Part shown: in pieces, positions 53,801 through 64,000 of the stretch
How the letters are laid out: every line of letters begins with the position of its first letter
Numbering within the stretch: position 1 is the stretch's first letter
Assembly (NCBI GenBank): GCA_030268105.1
Contig: BSDZ01000089.1
Location: 1,736,001 to 1,800,000, forward strand
From: Volvox africanus
Taxonomy: Eukaryota > Chlorophyta > Chlorophyceae > Chlamydomonadales > Volvocaceae
Reading direction: 5' to 3'
DNA length: 64,000 nt
Position numbers and translations under genes: made by a program
The notes under the pieces: model-generated
Database searches by the model: none
What the model saw: only the letters and a program-made list of their open reading frames with translations
What the model was told of the DNA's origin: nothing

Positions 53801-55905
53801 ACATTACATGGGTCCGCGGGACTGCATGGACGATTCTTACTGAGATCGTCACCCTGACACACTGCGTCCGTCTGCACCACTCACATTGATGAAGAGGGCT
53901 CCTCAAGAAGGTTCATCGCCCCCTCGCGCCCTCGAGCAGGGTGTTGGCAAAGATTAAAATCCGGGGCGTCAGACACTGGGTGGTCCAGGGAGGGCACGAG
54001 AACACAGCCTAATAAGGTTTCCTCTGGGGCGCGCAACAATCCTACCCCCAATTATCCACCGGAACAATTCTCAGCGGGGAGGCGTCAAGAGAACCCGGGA
54101 GGGTGGAAAATCAAGTGCGTGCCGCAGCGAACACACGCTGCGATCATTGTCGTTAATTAATTTATTTACTGTCCCCATGATTGTCATGGGCGCCGTCAGT
54201 GCCCAGTTTAAGTACATTCATTACCTGGTCTCGGAAGTAGTGCCGCGATACGGTGTTTGGAGCGTCACCCGGTAGTTTTGATGCCGGCTGCGTGATCCGT
54301 GGATCGCAATATAAGGCTTAAGGGAGGTACTGCTACTCTAGGGGAGGTCATTGTCGTTGTGCTTTGCCTTGCCTTGATTTGCTAGCAGGCCATTAAGGCC
54401 GCAAGGAGTACGCAGGCACCTTTCAAGAGATTCTTGCGGAACTGGCCTTGTGAAAGAAATATGATAAGGACGGATCTACCAGCTTCGTTTCTTTCTTCCA
54501 AAACGTAAATGGCATAAACGTCACGCCACATTTGTCAATGCATTATAGCTCGCGATACGTCGGCAAACAGTATTTTTTGAATCGGACGGTTCCTGATGTT
54601 TGCAGACATGTTCGTGCCTTTGGGGCTGTAGGGTCCTTGGGCATCAAGATGGTGCGTAGCTCAGTGCTGGCTTGCATTAAAGCACCAGTACATCACTGGC
54701 AATCTATAACTGTCTATAATCCTATCATCGGTTATAAATTCTATACTAACGATTACATAGGACAGAGCTGATTAGGTAGGCTTAAATCAATCGTGGAACA
54801 TTACCAGCAATCTACAATGCAGTTTACAATTACACAGGGCACAAAAATGGATTACCTAGGTGTGAATCTATTGCGGCAACACTACGCTGACAGTCAACTT
54901 CAGACCATCGTCTAAATATATGTGAGATTGAAATGACATATGTCTTACTTCTTATTATGCAAAGGAAAAGAGTATGAGTAAGGACAGCTTAGGGTACCTA
55001 GATGCGATTACGGATTCCAACGATCGCACTGGTGCATTTGCCTTTTAATATGCTTGTCTGCAAAATAGAGGCATTACCAATAAATGATCGTGGAGAACAG
55101 GGGGTAGATTTTAGAAGCAAAAAAATAACAGAATCCTATCAAGAAATTCATCGGTTACTAGCCAGAAAATAACAAATTATAAAGTTTGCCTTTATGTAAT
55201 TAGATATTAAATTCAGGGGCACAAGTTACCGAAATAACTGAGCAATTCAGGTTTCCCTCTGCGCACAAAAACGTAGCATTTTTGAAGGGTTACGAGACTT
55301 GATGAAATCACCATTTGTGTACCTATATTAGCAGAGGATTGAACCCTGCCCCAAGCTCCTGACGCAACAAGTGCCGCTCTTTTATAACTGTCAGTCAGTA
55401 CGCTTGTACAGTTTTTAATTCCTTGAGATCATAACTATTCCACTTAATAATCACATTTTATGTTCTAGTCCTTAATATCCCAGTTAATTTCATGTTTCAA
55501 ATCGGCCCTATCTGGAGGAGTTGTCCCAAAATACATGAAGTCAAAGAGTTTTTCATGTAATTAGGTATCATCATGTACAAATGACAGATGGCGTGTAGGC
55601 TCAAATCTGTCTGAATTATTTGGGTGGGTGAGGCTGTACCGCCATAACTTCCCTTCGCTTTGCCACTTCCGCGGGCCTGGCGTCATCCTTAACCATTTTA
55701 CACTAGATATCAAAATGAAACTTATAGCTCGGCCGCGGCTGCAGCGCTTGCAATTTGCGCGTTACATTATTTATTCCCTTCGCTTCCATCCAGGGCGTGG
55801 ATACTATGGACAACTGAAAATAACATGATCTGACGCATTTTTATAATGATGTTATGATGCCTTTTTTGGCGCTGAAGTTGCGACATTGACAGCCGTCACC
55901 ACGGC
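50860..55905. other. Intergenic region with element debris
   Basis: No gene recognised. 51360-51540 (+) has an open stretch with a hydrophobic segment (ALTLAAGSAWSYIACGASNG, then VHSNFYVDRMRIERSAALYM) that may be a stray exon or element piece. 52286-52590 (-) has CGLTALPGPLADSNPE. Short direct repeats occur at about 52955-52975 (ACAGACGT units) and 53089-53118 (GGGTGACCAGAGCA units). 54.5-55.85 kb is A+T-rich and holds reverse-transcriptase-like remnants. Confidence 0.4.
54772..54915 (+). mobile_element. Reverse-transcriptase-like remnant
   Basis: A 47-residue open frame reads LKSIVEHYQQSTMQFTITQG and then TKMDYLGVNLLRQHYA. The pattern (helix, strand, G, hydrophobic, YLGV) resembles the end of the palm/thumb of LTR-type reverse transcriptases. 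Just upstream, in another frame, is KFYTNDYIGQS, possibly a worn YxDD box. 55000-55050 (GYLDA, then NDRTGAFAF) could be a decayed RNase H start. All are broken by stops. The assignment is tentative. Confidence 0.33.
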
Positions 55906-58900
55906 ATGGCAACGGGAGTCGCTTCATCAAATGCATTTGCCTTGAACGGGATACACAATCAGCCGCATACAGATCCGCATATCAGCATTGGAACGGCGCC
56001 GGAGGCATCATCGCAAGCAAGTCCTTCACCGTCCGCCGGCGTTGTCACCGAAGGAGCTTTCCCCTGGCCGGCGATAGAAGTCAACCCTGACGTCCCTGAG
56101 GTCCCTGAGATCCCTGAGGATGCAGTCATCATCGTTGAGCACCCGGACGGGTCTGCGGACGTTGGGATTGATACCTCCAAGTTGCCTAAAATACCAGTGG
56201 CAAGGAATGCTAGGCAAGCGCGACTGGTGCATGACGCGGAATCGGCAGGTTGGTCCAATGCTGCTTCCTCGCCATTTCTATTGCCATGTCTGCCTGCACT
56301 GCGGACACACCGTGCACGCCGGTTTTCTTAAAGAGCTTCCTGGCCTCTTGTGATGACCACTCGCACCCATGTGCAGCTTCCGAGGCATTGCGGCAAGAAC
56401 AGGCGCAGATATTCCGAGCAACTGTCCTCAGGAAACGTCGCATCGTGTTCATGGCCATCCTAGGTGGGTGCTTGAGGCGTGAGGTTCGAGTGGGCCCTAT
56501 AGCCGTGCGCTGCCTTAACCCGGACGAGCTTTGACCAGAGATCGTGGCATCCGAGAGAGTGAAATGGTTAACCTCCTCACATGTCATATGTCCCAGTGCA
56601 TGATCGAGTCCCCAGTCGTTCCAAGGCCCAATTCCCGCCACGCAGTGCCAATCTCGGAATGTGCGACCAGGGCTGCTGATCTTCATCGCACAACGCAGGC
56701 ACCGTTGGGTCTTCCATCTCATACACCCACACGCCTATCCCCTCCTCCCCTCCTCCCCTCCTCCCCTCCTCCCCTCCTCCCCTCCTCCCCTCCTCCCCTC
56801 CTTCCCTCCTCCCCTCCTCCCCTCCTCCCCTCCTCCCCTCCTCCCCTCCTCCCCTCCTCCCCTCCTCCCCTCCTCCCCTCCTCCCCTCCTCCCCTCCTCC
56901 CCTCCTCCCCTCCTCCCCTCCTCCCCTCCTCCCCTCCTCCCCTCCTCCCCTCCTCCCCTCCTCCCCTCCTCCCCTCCTCCCCTCCTCCCCTCCTCCCCTC
57001 CTCCCCTCCTCCCCTCCTCCCCTCCTCCCCTCCTCCCCTCCTCCCCTCCTCCCCTCCTCCCCTCCTCCCCTCCTCCCCTCCTCCCCTCCTCCCCTCCTCC
57101 CCTCCTCCCCTCCTCCCCTCCTCCCCGGTCCGCAGGCAGCAGTTTGTTACGCTTTACCAACGGTTCACATATCATTCTTGCCAGTTGCTGCACCAACCAA
57201 CCACTGGACATCCCTCTAAGAGCTCCCCGTGCTCCCCTGCAGTTGCGGACGGGCTGTTCTTCGGCGCCACCCTCCTGTACCAGCTGCTAACGGGGGGCCT
57301 AAACGGCATGAGGCGGAAGGGCCTGACGCTCAAGTCAGAGTCGGGCTGGCAGTGGTGGCTGGACCCCAAATGTAGGTCCTGAGGCCGCACCTTGGGAAAG
57401 GTACACCGTAAGGGGCCACTATCCGCTATCAGAGAGGGGAAGTAAACGGGTGAGGTGTTAACCTCGTGGCCTAGGAACTAGGGCTATTAGGGGGCGGATG
57501 GGGCAACCCCATCGCGGGGTGTGGAGTAAGTAGCTAGGCGGCGCATCCGGAGGGCTGCCCTCCCGGGATGACGCCCTAAATAGCATGCCTGCACCTTTCC
57601 ATGCTTCTTTAGCTGCCGCACCGCATTCCATCTCTATAATGCAGCTTTGACTCTGGAGGAGATGGCTCTGAGCCTCATCGTGGACCTCATCGGGCTCGCG
57701 GGTAAGGGAGGGGGGGGAGGGGTTACGAGGGGATCGGGGGAACGGGCCCGTTGGGGGAGGGGGGGGAGGGGGCAGGGAACCGTTGCATGTTAGGGAAACG
57801 TGAGGACCTGGGGACACGGTCAAGAGGGGACTGGAGGCGCGTGGTGGGGCTCTCCAGTGACGTAACCGCGGTACGGTGTGCGGCTAGCATAGCCTTGATG
57901 TGCCGGACGTCTCCGGGTGAAGCGGGTCAAAGGTGGCTGCACAATGCCGGGGATAACAGAAGCCAGTAGATCAGCAAGCCATAAAGTCAAAAATCTCAAA
58001 TACTGCACACCATACGATGCGCGCATGTATCGAAGGTGATGGTACGCACCACCTCATGGTTGTCTCAGCGCCCAGTGAGAATCCGCTCCTCACAGTCGCC
58101 TGTCTGGATTGCATTCCGCCCCATTCGTACAAGTCCCCCGTCGCCCTCTTTGGGCACCAATGCGCCAGCAGAGATCACTTCCTAATTACCAGGATTCCGC
58201 CAGCACCCGGTGACTCCCAGGCTGGGCTCCCGCCTTCCCGCCGCCCTTTCTTGTCCCTTTCCCAGCCGGTCTGCAGGACAAGACCTACATGCTGGGCCTA
58301 TTTATGATCCTGCAGGCCATTGCCACCGTGTTGATAAGCCTGAGGGGCTTCTCGCTGTTTCTGTTAATGAGATTGGCAGAGCTGGTGGCAGCGGCGATGC
58401 TTCGCTCGGCTGTGTTTAGATACTTGGTGGGGCATGATGGAGTGCGATTCGAGGGAGGGAGGGGGGGAGGGAGGGGGGGAGGGAGGGAGGGAGGGGGGAA
58501 GGGAGGGAGGGAGGGAGGGAGGGAGGGAGGGAGGGAGGGAGGGAGGGAGGGAGGGAGGGAGGGAGGGAGGGAGGGAGGGAGGGAGGGAGGGAGGGAGGGA
58601 GGGAGGGCCCCTCAGGAGAAGGAAAAAACAAAAGGAATGGAAGAGCAAGGAACGTTGTTCGTGCTTGACTGCGGTGGAAGACACGGTTTTCGCGGGTGGG
58701 AATTGGGACGGAGGATATAAGGCCCTAAACGGGGCCCGTTTGCAGATTTGTTCATGCTCCATAAAGCCTGGATTGGATTCCTCCTCGTCCTCGTCCTCCT
58801 CCCCCTCCTCCGGCCAGATCTCCTCATTCAACCCCCCTTCCCTTTCCCCCTCCTTCCCTCCCTCCCAATCCCTCCTTCCCTCCTCCAGAAACTGGTGCTT

Positions 58901-61900
58901 CCAGAGGGCGACTTCGCCCAGCTGGAGAGCATGTTCATCGGCTTCTGGTCGTATGTGACCACCATGACGGGATTCTGCGCCATACTGTGCGGCAGAGACA
59001 ACGGTGTCCCGACCCTAATCCCCACCACGACTCCCCCAGGTCATATCCACACAGTGGACATGAGCGCGTCAGGAGTGACAACGGCCCGTCAGCAGCACCC
59101 ACCTGGTGGAGCTAGCAGGACGGGCAGGACCGGAAGCTCCTCTCCTTTGGAACCCACGGCAGCAGCAGCAGGGAGGACGACGACGGGAGTGGGGAGGAGG
59201 ATTACATCACCGGCAGAGGCGGAATTGCAAACCTGGCCGGCGGCCGTCCGGAGCCCCGATATCGGTGCAGCAGGAGTGGGGTTTGTGCATGCAGGGTCAG
59301 TCCCCGGGGATGTTAGGGGAAATACGGGGGTGGGAGGTGGTTCAGATCCATCAGAGGTCGTAGCCTCCGCCTCTTCACCAGAGCTCAGCACGCTGACGGC
59401 GCAGCAGCTGCGGCAACTGCATCGCCAAATCCTACTTACCTTGTACCGTCAGCGCCTCCGCCAATTTCAGATGGGTAGGCAGAACTCCCAGCAGCTCCAG
59501 CAGCAGCAGCAGCAGCCACCACCAGCAGCACTGACACAGCTTGGATCCGACCCGGAGGCTCGACGGGGTCCTGGGCAGCAGCCCGAAGGGCACACTCTGC
59601 AATCCCGAGCTGCGATACTGAACGGCCAGGATCAGCTCCGTACACAGATCCAACTGTTGCATCAACAGTTGACAAATCTCCTGCAGCGACAACCTAGGAT
59701 ACAGCAACCAGTGCAGCGACCGCAGCCGCCGCAGCAACAACAGCAGGTGGATGTGTCTGCAAGCAACACACCTTCAGCTGGGCAACAGCTGCAGCAAGAA
59801 GCCAATGTGGCAATGGGCACAATGACGTTAAACACAATATCTGCTGGACTCGACATCTCCCCACAAGCCCCGGGCGGGATTTCCGGCGACGCGGCGGTGC
59901 CGAGGACTGCTTCCGGCTCAAGATGGGCTCAAGATCAGCACAGCCAACAGCAGCTGCAGCTGCTGCAGCCGCAGACAGCAGCTGGTGCTGAGGGCTCGGC
60001 CCAGGAACCCGTCCAGCCGTCGGCACAAGCTGCTGCTCAAGGTGGAGCTGAGGATGTGGTAGTGGTCGGACTGGCTGCTGCGGCGCCCACGGCACCCGAA
60101 CCGGCACTGGTTGTGGCGGCGGTGACAACGGCGGCAGCATCTGTATCAGGATCCACCCGCCGCGTGAGTACCTGGAGGAACACTCCGCAAAGCCCCTGGG
60201 GCCGTGCCGTGGCTCAGCTTCACGACTTGCACCGGGCCTTATTCCGGAGGACAATCTTTCCTCCGAGCCCCCGTCCCACTCAAACCCCGACCCTGGCGCC
60301 CCTTGTCCAAAGCGGTAGTCCGACAGCGTCCCAAGAGGGGATGGAGTCCAGGCAGGCAGACGGCCTGACAAGTGCCGGGGTGACCACAAGGACTGGGCTG
60401 GCGGCGTCCGTGTCACCGGCCCCAGCTTTCGACTCGCAGCTTTCGACTCCGCTGCGACATCTGCGGCCGCACCCGGGGGCTCCGCATGAGGTGGTGCTGG
60501 GGGGAGTTTCCTATTCAGGCGTCAGGAATAACCCGGTCTACAGCAGCGAGGAGATCCCACCAGCATCGCCCATCGCTGGTGCAGCTGAAAGACCGGCCTT
60601 CGGATCAAGCAGTGACGTGTCCACTGCCCCGCTGGCTCAGGGGTCAGTGCCGTCATCCCAACCGCTTGAAGAAGTTGCGAGCCCGGCAAAAATGCCCCCG
60701 GATGTAACCTGGGGTGGCGGGGGACCACGACCCGTTGGCGTCGGGGCTGACGCGCCGTCAGCGTCGGCGTCGGCGTCGGTGACAGCATTGCCGGCACTGC
60801 CGGTCGGGGCCGTTGCACTACCGTACAGCCATTCCCCAGTGCATCCCACATCATCTGCAATGTCGTCGTCAACACAGCCACAGTCTCAATCGCAATCACC
60901 GTCGCCGCTGGAGCGTCGAGAAATACAGCAACGGGTGCAGCGCCTCCTCCGACAAAATGAGATGCTATTATCGGGGGAGCTGCAGCCGCGGCAGGGAGCA
61001 GCAGGGGCAGGGGAGGCCGGCAGTTGTTTTAAAGGTTGCACCCGTGATTCCAATGAGCATCGGAAGGGGCTCGCCGATGCGGCGGCAAAGCTGGCTGGTC
61101 TGCAAACGGCGATTCGAGAGACTCAGATGCTGATGCAGCAGCTGAACCGAGCACCTCTATCACCACGGCCAGATGCACCCGCAACCGATACCGTTTCTCC
61201 ATCCCAACAACGATTTCCAGAGCGGCCGGTGTCTCAAGGACCCCAGCAGCAGCAGCAGCAGCAGTGCCAGGTGGTTCAACGTGAGGTGCGTGGAGCGGTG
61301 ATGACAGCGGCAGCGGAGTCACGACCGGTTGCTGGGGACGTGTGGGGGGGGGTCGCGGAGGTGGCGCGTGCGGCCGCGGCGGCCTTCAACCACGTAGCCG
61401 CAAGGCCACCGAAAGGAGGAACGCCGTCCTCCGCTGCTGCCCAGGCGCCCTCATCTTCTAGCGCATCGGGCGTTTCTACCCTTCATCTTCCATCCCCCCA
61501 CTCAGCAGTTGCGGTGGGCTCCGCAAACCCGGGCTTGGACTCAGCGCTTGCTGCAGCTCCTACATCCATGACGACGTCTACAAGTAATTGTGCGTGCTCT
61601 GTGGGAGAGGCTGTCGGGAAAGCTAGCGGGAAAGCTGTCGGTGTGGCTGAAGTGCATCAGCTTTCCGCCGCTGCGCTTCGTGAGGAGATTAGCGGCGATG
61701 TTGGCGGCGATGTTGGCGGCGGCGGCGGGGATGACAAGCGGGGCGTTTCCTCGCGGCGGTCGCTGCTGCAGATCGCATCTCACCCGATCACCATCCAGGT
61801 GCAGCACCCAAGGGCGGCTGCTGCGGACGAATGGGTGGCGGGCAGAATGGCGGCCTGGATGCAGAGGGCGGAGGTGGAAGCGGAGAAGGGGCCCCTGGGC

Positions 61901-62290
61901 GTTGCGTGGGGTCCCGGCCGAGAAGAGAAAACTGCTGCAGGTGTTGGTGTTGGAGGGAGTGTCAACACGATGGGCTCGGTAGGTTGGTCCACCACCGCAC
62001 CCACGCGGAGCTCCCTGGGCTGCATCACCCCGGCCCAGTCCCTCCAACACCAACACCAACATCAGCAACACGTGCAGATGCAGGATGTGTCAGCGCCGCA
62101 TGTGGTGCGGCAGTATCCGGTGGTTGGGACGTGCAGGCCTGCCGCAGCGGCTTCGGAGCGGTACGGCGCTGGACATGCGGGCGATTGCTCCACTTTCCGC
62201 TTTCCTTCCTTGCCGGGCACCGAGCTAAGCAGCGCCGGTTGCCTGAGGAGTATGAGTTTGCTGGAGCAGCTGTCTCCAGATAGGCGGTGA
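55906..62290 (+). CDS. Multi-span membrane protein, possible polycystin-type channel, with long Gln-rich tail
   Basis: Five exons closing in phase: 55906-56248 (ATG), 57243-57375, 57613-57701, 58266-58426 and 58889-62290 (TGA), 1375 residues. The soluble acidic N-terminus has PDVPEVPEIPEDAVIIVEHP. Membrane segments follow: LFFGATLLYQLLTGGL, MALSLIVDLIGLA, LGLFMILQAIATVLISLRGF with LFLLMRLAELVAAAML, and FIGFWSYVTTMTGFCAIL. The order GLQDKT, long S5-like helix, then LPEGDFAQLESMFIGFW before a final hydrophobic stretch recalls the pore region of PKD2-type channels of green algae, but the S6 match is incomplete, so the family is only suggested. The last exon is one uninterrupted 3.4-kb frame. After about residue 290 it is Gln/Ala/Ser/Pro-rich with coiled-coil-like LRQLHRQILLTLYRQRLRQF and QQRVQRLLRQNEMLL. 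The 58748-58888 part of this open frame is treated as intron (pyrimidine tract before the CCTCCAG acceptor). Confidence 0.55.
56738..57126. repeat. 8-bp CCCCTCCT tandem repeat, about 48 copies
   Basis: Near-perfect pyrimidine-only satellite in intron 1 of the 55906 gene; one unit has a C-to-T change near 56801. Purine strand: AGGAGGGG, a candidate for triplex or G-quadruplex structure. Confidence 0.95.
58451..58607. repeat. (GGGA)n tandem repeat
   Basis: Purine-only GGGA repeat with a few longer G runs at the left end, in intron 4 of the 55906 gene. The G-rich strand is the coding strand, opposite to the 56738 satellite of the same gene. Confidence 0.95.
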
Positions 62291-62295
62291 CCTGG

Positions 62296-62511
62296 GGACA
62301 TGCCGGCGGACATGCCGGTGGACATGACGGCGGACATGACGGCGGACATGACGGCGGACATGCCGGTGGACATGACGGCGGACATGACGGCGGACATGCC
62401 GGTGGACATGACGGCGGACATGCCGGTGGACATGACGGCGGACATGACGGTGGACATGCCGGTGGACATGACGGCGGACATGACGGTGGACATGACGGCG
62501 GACATGACGGT
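62296..62511. repeat. 12-bp GGACATG(A/C)CGG(C/T) tandem repeat, 18 units
   Basis: Exactly 18 units start five bases after the TGA of the 55906 gene. Units differ only at two positions (A/C and C/T). Because the unit is a multiple of three without stops, all six frames are open across it, which creates several spurious ORFs. Confidence 0.95.
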
Positions 62512-64000
62512 CGATAGATGCCCTCAACCCTTTTCAAAGTGGAAGGAACAGCAATCACTTTCTTCAGTAGCCGCCAAATGAGCTGCCCAGACCCATGGAG
62601 CTGCGGATTCGTGTTTCCTGGGTACCTAGGTAGGTGTCTACGTCGTGTTGTCCATTACTCCACCCTGCTCAGTCCGTAACGTAAAGCACACCTACTGCGC
62701 TCATTTAAATATTAGCATATGGAAGGGGAGTATTTGTGGGCGCTACCACCTCATCCCTTCAAACATCATTGGGTCATTCGCTGTTACTTTCTTGGGGAGG
62801 GCGTGGGGACGAAATGGTCGCTAGCGAGCCAGTGCTCCTTCAGGGCATGACCTCCATAACCTGTGTCCGGGCACACTGCATCTCACGTAGATTCATGGAC
62901 TAGGTACGTTCTTCACCACCACTATATCGCGAGAGTTCATCACCGGAAATCTGTTGCAATTTGGAAACATCGTGTGGACATGTTCCACGCTTCTAAAAGA
63001 AGGTCCCGCGCAGCAATCGTGGGGTTGGGAACGGCGGCCAATAGCTTCCTGCGTCCTCAGCTGACGCCGGGGTTGCTGCGCAACCAGATTCGCGTGATTT
63101 CCCCGGCCCCACCTGGTGGTGAGGTGAAGTGAAGTGGAGTGCTCATAGAGTGGGTCTTACTTGGATGGATACCGCGGTGGATACCGCAGTGTCTGGGCGA
63201 AGATTAGGAGGGAGGGGGGAGGGGCCCCGTGGTTCTGTAGGGGGAGGCGCTGGGTTAATGATTAGCTAGCTAGTGATAAACTAGTGGTTAGTGGTTGGTG
63301 GTTAGGACATTTCGATGTACATTGCGTTGTCAGTACATATATGAGTAATTTCATGACGGCCGCAGCCTGGAGCGAAGACTTCCGAATATCGATGTATACG
63401 GTCAAAGGGGGGAGGCCGTATAAGCCACAAAAACTTAGTCGTCATGGCCGCGTGCTTCATATTGCCGATTGGTGGGTTCGTAGGGGCGGACAGACACACA
63501 GAAGCCGTCCCCTCTGAGTGGTGCACAGGGGAGTTGGCAGTGGCCGCGGCCGTGGAAGTGGCTTGCAATAAAGAATATGCTCTCAGCTATACGTGTACGG
63601 ATACACAGAGTAGCCAACCGTTGTTGTTTGTGGTATGGTGGTTCGCCGAGTAGCGGCTTCTGAGGCGGCAATGTGGTCAGCGGAACCCGCTCGGGGCCTC
63701 CTTCTGGTTGATCGCGTTGGGAATATGGATTGGCTCCGGAACCTGTGTGCATTATGCCAGGGGCCCTCCCTCGGGGCCACGTGCGTGGCACTCATCTCTG
63801 CCGCAATGTGTGCGTGCGTGTGTATTAAAAGGGCTGTGGAAGAGCTAGGTTTTTCCTTATGCCACCGCAGCGGTAGCGGGAGTGGGAGTGCGCGTGTGTC
63901 CATGTGCATGAGGCGTAACGCGCAGCCTAGCGCTAATCCTCGTAAGAAAGGGGGGTCGTTAGCTTCCGCGGGTTCTGAGCATGTGGTTGCCAGCCGTGGT
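62512..64000. other. Stretch without a recognised gene
   Basis: Probably begins with the 3' UTR of the 55906 gene. A plus-strand open stretch at about 62990-63132 (SRAAIVGLGTAANSF, then LTPGLLRNQIRVISPAPP) may be an exon, but nothing joins it. The rest (63.2-64.0 kb) shows only short ORFs and GT-rich low-complexity DNA. Confidence 0.35.

Noticed and set aside
56531..57382. Long ORFs of Leu/Pro/Ser repeats on both strands
   Set aside because: They are produced by the 8-bp satellite, which lies in an intron. Only the 57243-57375 exon in another junction context is supported.
58748..58888. First 47 codons of the long plus-strand ORF as coding
   Set aside because: This is a pyrimidine tract ending in CCTCCAG. 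The acceptor at 58888 joins in phase with the exon ending at 58426, so it is treated as intron.
62025..62581. His/Val/Arg, Met/Ser/Val and Cys/Pro repeat ORFs
   Set aside because: All come from the 12-bp satellite, whose length is a multiple of three without stop codons.

Overview
The window looks like nuclear DNA of a volvocine green alga (the Volvox/Chlamydomonas group). Genes are split into many short exons by GT-AG introns of about 50 to 900 bases. Proteins carry long Gln-, Gly-, Ser- and Ala-rich stretches. Introns are full of microsatellites. Three genes have the green-algal poly(A) signal TGTAA a suitable distance after their stop codon. No rRNA gene, tRNA gene, CRISPR array or bacterial operon was seen. 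The assignment is inferred from gene style, not from a marker gene.

Layout. (1) 128-1925 (+): 3' half of a plastid-type alpha/beta hydrolase (PGAP1-like lipase family). (2) 4086-8818 (-): a HAD-family phosphatase whose reading frame runs on through clean splice junctions into a SAM-methyltransferase-like domain. One of its introns holds a broken bacterial-type HEPN fragment (5365-5606). (3) 12940-13355 (+): terminal exon of an unknown protein, converging on a GATA zinc-finger transcription factor (13482-15689, -). (4) 16767-17296 (-): unknown acidic protein. 18990-20134 (-): small multi-span membrane protein. (5) 21388-34075 (+): an EFR3-like HEAT/ARM-repeat plasma-membrane scaffold, interrupted by about 6 kb of A+T-rich, repeat-bearing DNA (about 26.65-32.34 kb). 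(6) 36928-40896 (-): RNA-binding protein with one RRM behind a long Met/Gln-rich tract, reconstructed end to end (715 residues). (7) 45171-50859 (+): BTB/POZ-BACK protein (854 residues), with a (GA)75 tract in one intron. (8) 55906-62290 (+): multi-span membrane protein, possibly a polycystin-type channel, ending in a single 3.4-kb Gln/Ala/Ser-rich exon. Its introns hold an 8-bp pyrimidine satellite and a GGGA satellite, and a 12-bp satellite follows its stop codon.

Between the genes lie retroelement scraps (a zinc-knuckle tail at 41.6-41.9 kb, a reverse-transcriptase-like piece at 54.8 kb), a four-copy family of about 98-bp repeats with GTAGTAGT/ACTACTAC ends inside the A+T-rich block, a perfect 19-bp foldback at 9.06 kb and a bacterial-style terminator-like hairpin at 9.7 kb. 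The genes are unrelated housekeeping, signalling and regulatory functions, as expected for a eukaryotic chromosome. The most unusual items are the HEPN fragment in an intron, the HAD-methyltransferase fusion and the 98-bp repeat family.
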